A stretch of 64,000 nucleotides of DNA from Pseudomonas sp. MYb60 (GTDB lineage: Bacteria > Pseudomonadota > Gammaproteobacteria > Pseudomonadales > Pseudomonadaceae): contig NZ_PCOZ01000009.1 in the NCBI RefSeq assembly GCF_002979555.1, positions 62,001 to 126,000 on the forward strand. Direction: 5' to 3'. The position numbers and the translations under genes were made by a program. Positions 34,329-42,549 of the stretch are shown in pieces. Within the stretch, counting starts at the first letter, position 1. Each line of letters opens with the position of its first letter. The notes beneath the pieces are model-generated. The model was not told the DNA's origin. It saw only the letters and a program-made list of their open reading frames with translations, and did not search any database.

Positions 34329-35659
34329 CAGGCCAAGCCTCCAATTCGGCGTGTTCCGCCTGTGCGTGTTTTGATCGGGTAGCGCTTGGCAATGAAGTAG
34401 CCGGCGGCGTCGTTCATGTGGTCATGACCTTTCTTCGGGTCTTTGTCCGGCTCACCCTTGTCGGTGTAGGTCTGTCGCTCAAGGCACAGCATTAGCTGTG
34501 GGCATTGATCGATGTTGACCTTCAGCCGGCGTTCACCGTAGGTGTTCAGGAACATGGCATTCACTGAGTTAACGCGGTCCTTAACGCCTGGATTCGTGGA
34601 GTCAACGACCACAGTGAACCCGGCCTTCTTCAGTAGCGACAGGTCGGACTCGCTCGCGTTTTTGCTGCTGGTGTTCTGTCCGCTGGCATCGGGATAGACC
34701 GCCACCGAGTGACCAGGGAACCGCGCCTGAATCTTCTCGATCATCTCCGGCGTGTCACGCACCCCGTGGAATTCATCCAATGCCATCGGCAGGTCATCCC
34801 GCACGACGTAGACCACGGACGCCATCTTCATGACGTTGAAGTCCATGCCGATGTGCAGCGCCTCACCTGGCTTGATTCGTTCGCTGGTGCGGCACTCAGT
34901 CCGATTGAACGTGTAGTAAACGACACCGGCATAGTTCTCGAACCCGGCCTCGTACTCTTGTCGGAAAGTCCGTGGGTCCATCTTGCGACGGGCAGCGTCA
35001 AGCTCTTCAGGAGGAACGTTGCCACCCTGCAATGACGTGTACTGCCAGCTCTTGTGATCAGGCTCGCCACCTGGCTTGCCGTCCAAGTACGTGTCGTAGC
35101 AGTGGTTGAAGCCTTTGGGTGTACCAATCCGCAGCGCATGGCCGCCCTTTCGCACCCCGATACCTGGAACCGTGTACTGACAGGTCGAGAGCATCGGCCG
35201 CAGCACTTCTTCCCATGCAGCCCACGGGCAGTCCGCCCATTCATCCACCAAGACGAAGAACAGACCGGAGCCGCGTAGGTTGTCGTAGTTGTCGAGCCCT
35301 ACCACACGCATGACGTGACCGGACTTGAGCGTGATCGAGCATTCCGTCTCGTTCGGACGGTGAGCGCGCCATGCGTCGGGAATGGCCTGCTTCAGCCGAC
35401 GCCAGAACACGCGCTTGGCCTGTTTGAAGGTCGGTGCGCCATACCAGATCTCATCCTCGACGCTCACACCCCACTCAGCAGCCAGTCTTGCCGCGCGGCG
35501 CATCTCAGCCTTGCCCAAGAACGTCTTGCCGAACCGACGGCCGCACACTGCATCACGGAAGCGGGCCTCAGGCTGAAAGCCCCAACAGTAAATGTTCGCC
35601 TGCTTGGGCGTCAGCTTGACCGGAGGATCAAAGGTGCGGGGAAGTCGGGACATACTCAT
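34328..35659 (-). CDS. terL: Terminase large subunit
   Basis: 443 residues from the ATG at 35659 (ATG at 35653 is an alternative). ATPase part: CGRRFGKT Walker A and FFVLVDEWAD Walker B with the catalytic Glu. Nuclease part: HIGMDFNVMKMAS (first Asp), AVYPDASG (second acidic site) and a C-terminal HDHMNDAAGYFIAKR. It pulls DNA into the capsid and cuts it. The gene begins inside the end of the small terminase gene (32-base overlap). Confidence 0.95.
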   Translation of the reverse strand: MSMSRLPRTFDPPVKLTPKQANIYCWGFQPEARFRDAVCGRRFGKTFLGKAEMRRAARLAAEWGVSVEDEIWYGAPTFKQAKRVFWRRLKQAIPDAWRAHRPNETECSITLKSGHVMRVVGLDNYDNLRGSGLFFVLVDEWADCPWAAWEEVLRPMLSTCQYTVPGIGVRKGGHALRIGTPKGFNHCYDTYLDGKPGGEPDHKSWQYTSLQGGNVPPEELDAARRKMDPRTFRQEYEAGFENYAGVVYYTFNRTECRTSERIKPGEALHIGMDFNVMKMASVVYVVRDDLPMALDEFHGVRDTPEMIEKIQARFPGHSVAVYPDASGQNTSSKNASESDLSLLKKAGFTVVVDSTNPGVKDRVNSVNAMFLNTYGERRLKVNIDQCPQLMLCLERQTYTDKGEPDKDPKKGHDHMNDAAGYFIAKRYPIKTRTGGTRRIGGLA

Positions 35660-36104
35660 CAGGCTCCAGCGTGTATTCAGCAACGGCGTGCTGCTGGTCC
35701 GCGTGGGAGCCAAGAGGTTTTTCAGGTTCAAGGCGGCGATTCACGTAGACGTCGCCCACTTCTTTCGCGGCCTGCTCATACAGCTGAGCGGTCAGCGCCA
35801 GGTTTCGCATGTTCTCGGCCTTTTCGGCCATCCGTCCCAAGCCCCGGAGTCGAAACGCACGGTTGGCGATTGGGATCTCGGCAGTCTCTTCGCGGAAGCG
35901 CTTGCGGGTGTCGCCGAACAAGGTCACCCACTTCACAGCAAGCCCTTTGCCCGCAGACTTGGTTGGGTCGTGCGTCTCCACCTGCTGGCGGCTCACCACA
36001 ACCCCGTATTCGTTCTTGACGGCTTCCACCACCTGAGACGGTGTGTCAAAGCACGCCAGCGCCTGAACGATGAAGCTCTTCACCTCATTTTTCAGGACTG
36101 CCAT
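35628..36104 (-). CDS. terS: Terminase small subunit (DUF2280)
   Basis: 158 residues. MAVLKNEVKSFIVQALACFD start, TPSQVVEAVKNEYGVVVSRQ, and YDPTKSAGKGL-like segment THDPTKSAGKGLAVKWVTLF identify DUF2280, the small terminase family of many Pseudomonas and Burkholderia siphoviruses. It binds the packaging site and recruits the large subunit. The first half holds a helix-turn-helix. Confidence 0.9.
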   Translation of the reverse strand: MAVLKNEVKSFIVQALACFDTPSQVVEAVKNEYGVVVSRQQVETHDPTKSAGKGLAVKWVTLFGDTRKRFREETAEIPIANRAFRLRGLGRMAEKAENMRNLALTAQLYEQAAKEVGDVYVNRRLEPEKPLGSHADQQHAVAEYTLEPDEYVPTSPHL

Positions 36105-36135
36105 AAATTCTCATCCGTCTAGAGCCTGTCAAGAA

Positions 36136-36759
36136 TCAGGCCGATCTGAGCAGACAGGTTCCGCAGGCCCTCGCAATGTTCAATTTCCCCACCTCGGCAG
36201 GACTGTTTGCAGCATCCACCAACGCTTGAACGTCAGGGCTTGCACCGTAGCGGCGGACGACACCGACGAACTCTTCTACGTCGTGGCCGCGCATCTCAAG
36301 CTTGGGTGCGCCGTCCTTGGTGAAGGCTGGTTGGCCGTACTTATCGGTGGCGTGGGCGATGTGGTACAGCTCGTGCTCCACTAGGGCGCAGAAGTCGGTG
36401 TCGCTGCACTCGGCGCAGTAGTCAGCAGCCAGGGTGATGATGAAGGCCGGTACGTCGCCGAACCAATCACGCATCTGTTGCTCCATACGGGCTTTCTGCC
36501 AGCCACCGGCGCGGAACGCTACCTGTTCGGCCTGGCCCAGGACTGTGCGGCCCTGCTTGGCGAAGCTCGACGACGCCCACATGATCCGGATGTCTGCATC
36601 CAGCAGGTGGGCATGGTCTACATTGTGAATGCTGCCGGTGTCGGCAAGGATGCCGGCCTGGATCCATTCCCATACATCGGGAGCTGGAGTTAGGCGAATG
36701 CCGAAGTCGGATAGGTCGGACAGCTCAAGCAGTGACGATGGAGGGTATGGCCTATCCAT
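36136..36759 (-). CDS. Putative phage metallopeptidase
   Basis: 207 residues. Zinc-binding motif HELYH at about residues 129-133 within CALVEHELYHIAHATDKYGQ, plus several Cys (CAECSDTDFC, CGTCLL). This is the family of phage metallopeptidases encoded next to the small terminase in Pseudomonas and Burkholderia prophages. The substrate is unknown. Confidence 0.8.
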   Translation of the reverse strand: MDRPYPPSSLLELSDLSDFGIRLTPAPDVWEWIQAGILADTGSIHNVDHAHLLDADIRIMWASSSFAKQGRTVLGQAEQVAFRAGGWQKARMEQQMRDWFGDVPAFIITLAADYCAECSDTDFCALVEHELYHIAHATDKYGQPAFTKDGAPKLEMRGHDVEEFVGVVRRYGASPDVQALVDAANSPAEVGKLNIARACGTCLLRSA

Positions 36760-36835
36760 GGATCACCTTGAGCTTGAAATAGTGGCGCGTTGCCGGTATT
36801 GATGGCGGCTTCCATAAGTAAGGAAGCTCACCTTC

Positions 36836-37282
36836 ATGTCTTTTGCTCTTGTTCGCGCCGCTGCAACCTGCCTATTGGCAGCTACAACTCTCCTCGGATG
36901 CGCCTCTGCCCCGAAGGAAACCTGGACCAATAAAGGCCCATCCGAAATTGCCACAGAGCGTGGGCAAAGAGCCTGCTACGCAGACGCCAACATCATTGGC
37001 GGCGAACGGGTTTTCGGAATGCTATGCGCGGCACCAATCAATGGACTTCTTACTGATGGCGATCCAGTGATCATGGCTGGCCCCGCTTATCACCGCCTCT
37101 TCAAAGTGCGCCTAAGTGAGACGACAAAAGGGATTAATGTGCCGCTCGGCGACAAGACTGGGCTACTTCAATGCGACCCCCTCAAGACCCACGCCGATAA
37201 GTCAGCCCCTGAGACCGCCTGCAAAATCACCGTTGATGGGAAGATAGTCGTCAGCACAAAGATTACCTTCGCCGACAAATAA
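36836..37282 (+). CDS. Lipoprotein moron
   Basis: 148 residues on the strand opposite to the late operon. Signal peptide with lipobox LLGCA (Cys at about 22), then a beta-rich mature domain with Cys at three further places. An AAGGAAGC element precedes the ATG. Convergent with nothing; it faces away from the metallopeptidase. A classical moron: independent, lysogen-expressed envelope protein. Function unknown. Confidence 0.72.
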   Translation: MSFALVRAAATCLLAATTLLGCASAPKETWTNKGPSEIATERGQRACYADANIIGGERVFGMLCAAPINGLLTDGDPVIMAGPAYHRLFKVRLSETTKGINVPLGDKTGLLQCDPLKTHADKSAPETACKITVDGKIVVSTKITFADK

Positions 37283-37385
37283 TTAAGGCCGTGCCGCACT
37301 CACCTGCGGCCCCCCCCATCTCGCCAATCGACAGAGTTTCGACTAGCTACAAGTCACCCAGTCGAGAAAACAAAAAGGAGGCGCC

Positions 37386-37946
37386 ATGTTAAGGAAACTT
37401 TTAGCAACGCTGTTCGGCCCCAAACCATCTAGTCGACCCGCTATTAATCGTCAGATCGCCACCGAAGCTCCGAACCAGCTCACTGAGTATTTTAGGAAAG
37501 AGATCGCGGCCTCTCCGCACATCAAGGAGTCGGGGAGGCTCGCAGTCCTGAACGACTTTCTTCACACAAAAAAACTTGCAGATGAAGAAGCACTTACTAC
37601 TGAACAGAAACGTGCACTGGGCCTCAATGCCCGAATGAAAATTACTAAAGGGCATCTGGCCACCCTTACAGATGAAGGGCTTGCAATCGGGCCAAAGCCT
37701 GTACTGCATCGTCTCTACCTAAGAGCCACTCACAAACATTTGCGCAGGGAAGGCATCTCACGTATCAAATCTGCTGGCCTCAACAGCTATTCAGTCCTTA
37801 GCTGTGGGGATGAGCGCGATTGTGCTTGGTGTAAGTCTATGGATGGAAAGTCGGTAGCCGTGACACAAGATTTTGATGACTTGGCTGATCAGAGTTGCAG
37901 CTGTGAATACTGCCGCTGCACACTGATCGCAAAGATGAAGCGTTAA
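37386..37946 (+). CDS. Plus-strand cargo protein with gpF-like Cys-rich end
   Basis: 186 residues, strong AAAAAGGAG before the ATG. The C-terminal end reads ERDCAWCKSMDGKSVAVTQD then SCSCEYCRCTLIAK, which repeats the Cys...DGK...CRC arrangement of Mu gpF-like minor head proteins (compare SQQCKGLDGMRF and INCRST in the minor head protein at 31838-32950). The N-terminal 100 residues are helical and unlike gpF. Opposite orientation to the late operon makes it a moron and not an assembly gene. Confidence 0.7.
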   Translation: MLRKLLATLFGPKPSSRPAINRQIATEAPNQLTEYFRKEIAASPHIKESGRLAVLNDFLHTKKLADEEALTTEQKRALGLNARMKITKGHLATLTDEGLAIGPKPVLHRLYLRATHKHLRREGISRIKSAGLNSYSVLSCGDERDCAWCKSMDGKSVAVTQDFDDLADQSCSCEYCRCTLIAKMKR

Positions 37947-37966
37947 CTCATACGGCACGCCCTGAG

Positions 37967-38158
37967 TTACGAGCTCACCATCCTAGCCGTTTCAGCATGT
38001 GCCTGTCCGTGGAGGATAGCCACGACGATGCCCTGGGGCAGGCCTGCTGATTTCGCGGCGTCCACAGCCTTAGCTATGGCGATATCCAGATCAGACAGGA
38101 CCTTGTTGATGTCCTGGCTCATGGGCAATGCGTGACGCAGCCGGGTGATATTGCTCAT
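37967..38158 (-). CDS. Small late-operon protein
   Basis: 63 residues from the ATG at 38158 (MSNITRLRHALPMSQDINKV), GAGG nine bases upstream. Helical, with DLDIAIAKAVDAAKSAGLPQ and GIVVAILHGQAHAETARMV. No membrane segment that is clear. First of the short genes that follow the two membrane proteins. Function unknown. Confidence 0.6.
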   Translation of the reverse strand: MSNITRLRHALPMSQDINKVLSDLDIAIAKAVDAAKSAGLPQGIVVAILHGQAHAETARMVSS

Positions 38159-38224
38159 CTGCAAAACCTCGCGCCACGATTTGGCGCATTCGAAAACGTG
38201 GCGCGGATTACGGCGCCTGCCGCT

Positions 38225-38554
38225 CTACCGCTCTACCGCTTCGTTGACCTTTTCGGCTGCCTTGCTTGCGGTGTAAGCGGCCTGGACGGCAGAGTTCGAC
38301 GCCTCTTGCACCCTCACTGCGGCGTCCTGGGTCTTCTCGGCCAAACTGTTCAGGCGAACATCCCGCTTGCCCAGGGCAGCGTCGTAAGCGGCGCGCACCT
38401 CGGCAAGCTGCTTGGTCTGCTCGCTACTGGCGGACCACACACCAGCCTGGTAGCCAAGGATCAACCCGCCAGCAACCAACAGCAGCGCTATTACCCACAC
38501 TTCGAATCGTCTCCACCAGTGGCGGGCGATGAAGTTGATTGCGCATCTCTCCAT
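38225..38554 (-). CDS. Small membrane-anchored coiled-coil protein
   Basis: 109 residues. One membrane helix (about residues 19-37, WVIALLLVAGGLILGYQAG) after a basic N-terminus, then a long coil rich in Ala, Glu, Lys and Val. TGATG overlap with the upstream gene. Could be an accessory i-spanin-like or holin partner protein; the true Rz/Rz1 pair is at the other end of the operon. Function inferred from shape only. Confidence 0.6.
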   Translation of the reverse strand: MERCAINFIARHWWRRFEVWVIALLLVAGGLILGYQAGVWSASSEQTKQLAEVRAAYDAALGKRDVRLNSLAEKTQDAAVRVQEASNSAVQAAYTASKAAEKVNEAVER

Positions 38555-38925
38555 CACGCGATACCTCCAAGCTTGGTGCGCAGGCGGTGAATCTCTTCGC
38601 TCTGCTCTGTGACACGCTCGGTGAGCTGGCCCACCTGACTGGTGAGGGCTTCGATTTTTCCTTCCATGCGGCCTACTGCGGCGGCAAGGTCGTTGCGCTC
38701 CTTGGCGAACTGATCGGCTCGGGACTCAGCCTCTTTACGGGCGGCGCGCTCCTGGTTCAGAAGTTCGTTCAGCCGCTTCAGGGTGCCGATGTCGGCGCTA
38801 TCCATTGCCCGGTCGGTTGCGTCCTTGGAGAGAAACCTGCGCAACCAAAGAAGGCCGCCCAGTACTACGGTGGCGCTACCGCCCAGCCAGGTAGCTGTGC
38901 CTGGGCCTAGGTCGGTAGGGTCCAT
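38554..38925 (-). CDS. Holin-like membrane protein with coiled coil
   Basis: 123 residues: one hydrophobic segment (about 12-30, TATWLGGSATVVLGGLLWLR), then a heptad-rich coil to the C-terminus (LNELLNQERAARKEAESRAD). First gene after the early-operon terminator, hence the first gene of the late transcript, where many Pseudomonas phages have their holin. A holin function is a guess; a single helix plus long coil is unusual for one. Confidence 0.55.
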   Translation of the reverse strand: MDPTDLGPGTATWLGGSATVVLGGLLWLRRFLSKDATDRAMDSADIGTLKRLNELLNQERAARKEAESRADQFAKERNDLAAAVGRMEGKIEALTSQVGQLTERVTEQSEEIHRLRTKLGGIA

Positions 38926-38935
38926 TTAAAACTCC

Positions 38936-38961
38936 AAAAAAAAGCCCGCGTAAGCGGGCAA
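38936..38961 (-). terminator. Terminator between early and late genes
   Basis: Minus-strand TGCCCGC-TTAC-GCGGGC followed by eight T. Strong. It lies where lambda has the late promoter and the tR-prime terminator that needs Q to be passed. Confidence 0.85.
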
Positions 38962-39016
38962 TGGTCTAATTTAAATTGATCTTGAAATTACGCTGAGAGT
39001 CGAAATGCTGATCTAG

Positions 39017-39877
39017 TCATCGTCCGATTGACGGCCTCCAAAGTGGCGCGACCTTCAGAGGCCCGATCTTCTGATAGCTGAGTTCAGACAATGTTTTGAT
39101 GTCTTTTATCGAAAACGTATGACCTACATTGCCCTCCACCAGCTGCGCTGTGACCGCCTTATCGCCATAAAACCCAAGGACTACCTCGCCCTTAATGCAC
39201 CAGTAGTAAGTCTGTTCTTCCGCTGCCTTCGCCCCATAAGCAGAGATCATCCAGCCTAATATCAAAGCGATCACGATAACGAATGGCGTCACCTGCATAA
39301 TTCGCCAAAATTTCTCATCACGGGTTTCCAAATGCTTTACAGCGTCTTCCTGTTCATTACCAAAGTCAGGTAGTAATGGCGGATTTTTAAAAACACAGAA
39401 GAGCACTGCAGCGAAACCAATGACCCCCCAAAATACTTTCCAGCTGGGGGTACTAACCAAATACACGAGCAAAAGAGACAACATACCAACTGAGTGCACC
39501 GCCGCATATGCTCGGTGAATGCCCTTCAGCCATAGGAATCTGAAAGCAAGAGCAATGACGGCGGCCATTGGCATTACCGCTGGATATACCTTCAGGATCA
39601 CATCGGCGAAGCCAAACGACCCCAACTGCAGAAAATCAACTGGCGCGTTGAAATATCCTAATCTCCCGATTTCATACAGTGCAAGGACCCCATAGGAGAA
39701 CGGGCCCAATACTGCAACCAGTGAGACTAAAGTGGTGAATGCCGATACTTCGAATTTTTTTGCGCTCACAAAAAAGCCCAACTTAGGCGGTTGGGCTCTT
39801 GGCTCACTCCTCAACACGCGCAGGAATGACAGGATGTAGATAATTTCGCTCATCCGCTCACTGATGTCAACAGGCAA
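39017..39877 (-). CDS. Polytopic membrane protein before the late terminator
   Basis: 286 residues from a TTG at 39877 directly after the previous stop; the ATG at 39853 is a good alternative and would give 278 residues. About five hydrophobic segments (for example 54-69, 82-100, 105-125, 133-165, 195-215), then a soluble C-terminal domain. AT-richer than neighbours. Being last in the early operon and not a known lysis protein, it is a candidate for exclusion or lysogenic conversion. Confidence 0.7.
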   Translation of the reverse strand: MPVDISERMSEIIYILSFLRVLRSEPRAQPPKLGFFVSAKKFEVSAFTTLVSLVAVLGPFSYGVLALYEIGRLGYFNAPVDFLQLGSFGFADVILKVYPAVMPMAAVIALAFRFLWLKGIHRAYAAVHSVGMLSLLLVYLVSTPSWKVFWGVIGFAAVLFCVFKNPPLLPDFGNEQEDAVKHLETRDEKFWRIMQVTPFVIVIALILGWMISAYGAKAAEEQTYYWCIKGEVVLGFYGDKAVTAQLVEGNVGHTFSIKDIKTLSELSYQKIGPLKVAPLWRPSIGR

Positions 39878-40573
39878 TCATGCCGCCCGCTCAATCAACA
39901 ATCCCTCCCCGTCAAGAATCTCAGCAGCATGCGCCAGGGCTTCGTTCACTAGGTCATCAGCAGCCTTGCCAATGTCCTGGCGCCACCGGCGACGGGTAGA
40001 TTCTGGCGTACCGTCGTTGTCCCAAGTGTTCATGTCGTAGAAGCTGTCCTTCAGCACGATCATGTCAGCAGATCGCGACTCATCCTTGCGAGCCTTCGAC
40101 TTGCCAGCGGCCAGCGCTGCCTTCACTACCGCCTCACGGCGCCAGTCAGGTGTATCCAGCGGTATATCGACGGATACCGACGTGGCGACCTTGAGGCGCG
40201 CGCCCTTCAGCTGTGGCACTGCCCAGGCGGTGGTCGCCTTGAACAGAAACAGCTTCGGCGCCGGGGTACTAATTAGGGACTGTAGGGCCGATATAGCCTG
40301 AACCTTGCGCCCGCGGTGCGTGCTGTACTTCGCCACAAGCGCATCCCAGTGCTTGGGCTGGAGCGCACTGTGCAGGCGAGCTGATACCCAGCAATCAACC
40401 TGGGTGCGGTCGATTGTGTCGGCACCACGGGAGCGGACCAGTGTCGCCAGGTCGCCGCCCTCATCCTCGTCGGCAGAGTTGTACAGCTTCTGCCATGCCT
40501 GCTTGCTTGTGTTGTCGATGGCTTCGGCGGCCAGGGCCGAAACAACTGCGTTCAGTACGCCTGGATAGATCAT
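39878..40573 (-). CDS. Protein in the Q (late antiterminator) position
   Basis: 231 residues, soluble, helical; TDIDRTQVDCWVSARLHSAL-like central part (DTIDRTQVDCWVSARLHSAL) and STRRRWRQDIGKAADDLVNE near the end. No known domain was recognised. ATGA overlap with the NinG-like gene places it where lambda encodes Q, and the late operon has many terminators that would need antitermination. Role inferred from place. Confidence 0.6.
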   Translation of the reverse strand: MIYPGVLNAVVSALAAEAIDNTSKQAWQKLYNSADEDEGGDLATLVRSRGADTIDRTQVDCWVSARLHSALQPKHWDALVAKYSTHRGRKVQAISALQSLISTPAPKLFLFKATTAWAVPQLKGARLKVATSVSVDIPLDTPDWRREAVVKAALAAGKSKARKDESRSADMIVLKDSFYDMNTWDNDGTPESTRRRWRQDIGKAADDLVNEALAHAAEILDGEGLLIERAA

Positions 40574-41172
40574 GCTGCAGTCCTCTTGATTTCTTTGGTC
40601 ATTGCCCGGTATTTGGCCTTGATGGCCTTGATCTCATCCACGGTGTACTTGCAAGGCGGGTGCAGGCCTTCCAGCCAGGCCACCTTCTCGGCGCCGATGC
40701 GCTGCACCAGGCGAATGCGGTATTGCACGGCATTGCCGGATAGGTTGCGGTTGCACTTCACGCATTGGCGGTGGATATTCAGCGGCTCGAATCGCAGCTC
40801 TGGGCAGGCGCCGACGGAGCGGTAATGACCTGCGTCCCAGCGGCTGCCGGTCATGAGGTCGCTGTCGTTCGGCGTCGAGTCGCAGCTGATGCATGGCAAG
40901 TGGGCGTCACGCAGGCGCACGTACTCGTTCACCGCCGCCTGGGCTTCCCGCAAATGATCCGCCCTGTTCTTCAGCTTCTCCTTGCGGACCTTGATGTCCT
41001 TGCGCTCGATATCGGCCAAGGCCTTACGTGCCCTCGGTGCATGCCTTGGGGCGTCGATCATTGCGCAGGCCGGGCTGCACACCGCCTGCCCCATGCGCGA
41101 AGGGACGAATGAGGCCCTGCACGTAGCGACGCGGCACTTCTTCGGCTTGGCCGGCTTCCGTTCGATGGTCAT
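40570..41172 (-). CDS. ninG: NinG-like recombination protein
   Basis: 200 residues from the ATG at 41172 (MTIERKPAKPKKCRVATC), which overlaps the preceding stop. Cys pairs CRVATC, CSPAC, CISC and CVKC with RWDAGHYRSVGACPELRFEP, NIHRQCVKCN identify NinG, an HNH-like Holliday-junction processing protein of lambdoid phages. An in-frame extension upstream is not coding. Confidence 0.9.
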   Translation of the reverse strand: MTIERKPAKPKKCRVATCRASFVPSRMGQAVCSPACAMIDAPRHAPRARKALADIERKDIKVRKEKLKNRADHLREAQAAVNEYVRLRDAHLPCISCDSTPNDSDLMTGSRWDAGHYRSVGACPELRFEPLNIHRQCVKCNRNLSGNAVQYRIRLVQRIGAEKVAWLEGLHPPCKYTVDEIKAIKAKYRAMTKEIKRTAA

Positions 41173-41471
41173 ACCGCCTCCTTGGCTTTCTGCTGCTCTG
41201 AGGTGAAGTTGCCGCGGAGGGGCATCAACTTGTATTCGCAAATTGGCCCGCGCATGACGTGGGCCTTGCGGCGCGCCTCCAGTGGCTCGCCACCGACCTC
41301 GATAACCCAAATCTGGCTCCCAGTCGTATTCCGGTACTCAACCCCTTCCCAGAAATACACAGCTGGTGAACCGAGGCTTTCCACCAAGGAGACAGTTCTA
41401 CCTACGTTCGCTTCACGTGCGCGGCGATCAACGATCATTGCCAGGTCGCCCGACTTGAAGTTATGGCTCAT
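41169..41471 (-). CDS. Small hypothetical protein in the nin region
   Basis: 100 residues, MSHNFKSGDLAMIVDRRARE start, a small beta-barrel-like pattern (GDLAMIVD, RTVSLVE, SQIWVIEVG) with a C-terminal RGNFTSEQQKAKEAV. ATGA overlaps on both sides. Similar proteins accompany NinB/NinG in Pseudomonas phages. Function not known. Confidence 0.72.
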   Translation of the reverse strand: MSHNFKSGDLAMIVDRRAREANVGRTVSLVESLGSPAVYFWEGVEYRNTTGSQIWVIEVGGEPLEARRKAHVMRGPICEYKLMPLRGNFTSEQQKAKEAV

Positions 41472-41938
41472 GCGGCCTCCTGGCTAAGCAGGTCAGAGAA
41501 GTACACGCCCTGCCCGGTGAAGTAGTTGACGATGCGATCGGTGTACTTAATGCCTTGGGATCGATTGAAGAGGCTTGTTACCGGCATCCCGTCAGGGCCG
41601 AACAGATTGCAGCCGCCCATCAGCGAAAGCTTCCGCTCGTACGTCAGGTGGCGCATAACCTGGTACCAGTCAGCTTGGAACCCGGCGTCCTCGTTCAGCA
41701 GGACCTGTACACCGAAGTGCAACTTGCAGTACCGGCGCGCATCTTCCGGCTCGCCGATCTGAGTCATCTCGGAGATGCGCTTGTACATCGCGAACCACAG
41801 GCGGTTCTGGTCCAGGGTGCGGTCCTTGCCCGGGCGAAGGCTCACAACCACAAAGTGCTTGTCCTCGAACATCTTGGACATGCGGGTGATGGCCTCGGTG
41901 AGCATGGAGCGGCAGTTGACGCTGATCTTGTCTGTCAT
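41468..41938 (-). CDS. ninB: NinB-like recombination protein
   Basis: 156 residues from the ATG at 41938 (MTDKISVNCRSMLTEAITRM), AAAAGGTGA upstream and overlapping the stop of the small gene before it. RPGKDRTLDQNRLWFAMYKR and EARRYCKLHFGVQVLL-like region (EDARRYCKLHFGVQVLLNED) are the NinB pattern; lambda NinB (Orf) is a recombination mediator that helps SSB-bound DNA and annealing proteins. It may work with the SSAP and exonuclease of the rightward arm. Confidence 0.88.
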   Translation of the reverse strand: MTDKISVNCRSMLTEAITRMSKMFEDKHFVVVSLRPGKDRTLDQNRLWFAMYKRISEMTQIGEPEDARRYCKLHFGVQVLLNEDAGFQADWYQVMRHLTYERKLSLMGGCNLFGPDGMPVTSLFNRSQGIKYTDRIVNYFTGQGVYFSDLLSQEAA

Positions 41939-42111
41939 TTGCGCGTCACCTTTTTCCAAAGCTGAGCCGCCGGATACAAAATTGGGTACGTCAGCGGCAG
42001 GGTTACGATCAGCAAAGCAGCGCCTAGGTCAACGATGGCGAACGCGAGGTCTCGGCAGTAGGACGGGAAGCCGGTGAAGGTCTTCTTGTACATCCTCAGA
42101 AATTCCTTCAT
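41935..42111 (-). CDS. Very small membrane protein in the nin region
   Basis: 58 residues: MKEFLRMYKKTFTGFPSYCR, then one membrane helix (about residues 24-42, AFAIVDLGAALLIVTLPLTY), basic end WKKVTRK. ATGA overlap with genes on both sides (42108 and 41938), so clearly part of the operon. Function unknown; too short to be found by default gene callers in some pipelines. Confidence 0.7.
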   Translation of the reverse strand: MKEFLRMYKKTFTGFPSYCRDLAFAIVDLGAALLIVTLPLTYPILYPAAQLWKKVTRK

Positions 42112-42548
42112 GGCTGCTCTCCCTTGCCCATGACTGCGTCGACCGACCAGTCTTTGTGCTTAGCCCGAAGGCGGCTCAGTTCGCCAGCCAACTTTGCGCG
42201 GCTTGACGCAAGCGCCTCGTTCTCGGCCTTGAGCTGGTCGCGCTCGCCCTTGAGCTCAACAACCATCTCAAGCAACGCTTCGCCGTCGCTGTTCATGTCG
42301 GCGTCGAGCGCATTGCCAATCGCGCCCATATCCATGCAAGCGGCAAGAAGCATGCGCTGGTTGCGCTCGTTCTCTGCGATCAGGGCCAGGACCGCGCCGG
42401 GCCCACAGGCCGCAATGAACTCTGCATCCGGAATACTGAAATAAGGACGCTTGAAGCACTCAGCGGTGTACCACCGCCCCTCTCCAACTTCGCCACCCCA
42501 GTTCTTCGCCTCGGATGCTGCACGCTTCAGCTCGGTGTAGTCGGTCAT
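42108..42548 (-). CDS. Hypothetical early protein with coiled coil
   Basis: 146 residues: MTDYTELKRAASEAKNWGGE, a central CGPGAVLALIAENERNQRM and a coil at 95-135 (LKGERDQLKAENEALASSRA). Pattern is common in Pseudomonas phages (so-called Ead/Ea22-like start). It overlaps the 58-residue gene below. No known function. Confidence 0.72.
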   Translation of the reverse strand: MTDYTELKRAASEAKNWGGEVGEGRWYTAECFKRPYFSIPDAEFIAACGPGAVLALIAENERNQRMLLAACMDMGAIGNALDADMNSDGEALLEMVVELKGERDQLKAENEALASSRAKLAGELSRLRAKHKDWSVDAVMGKGEQP

Positions 42549-42549
42549 G

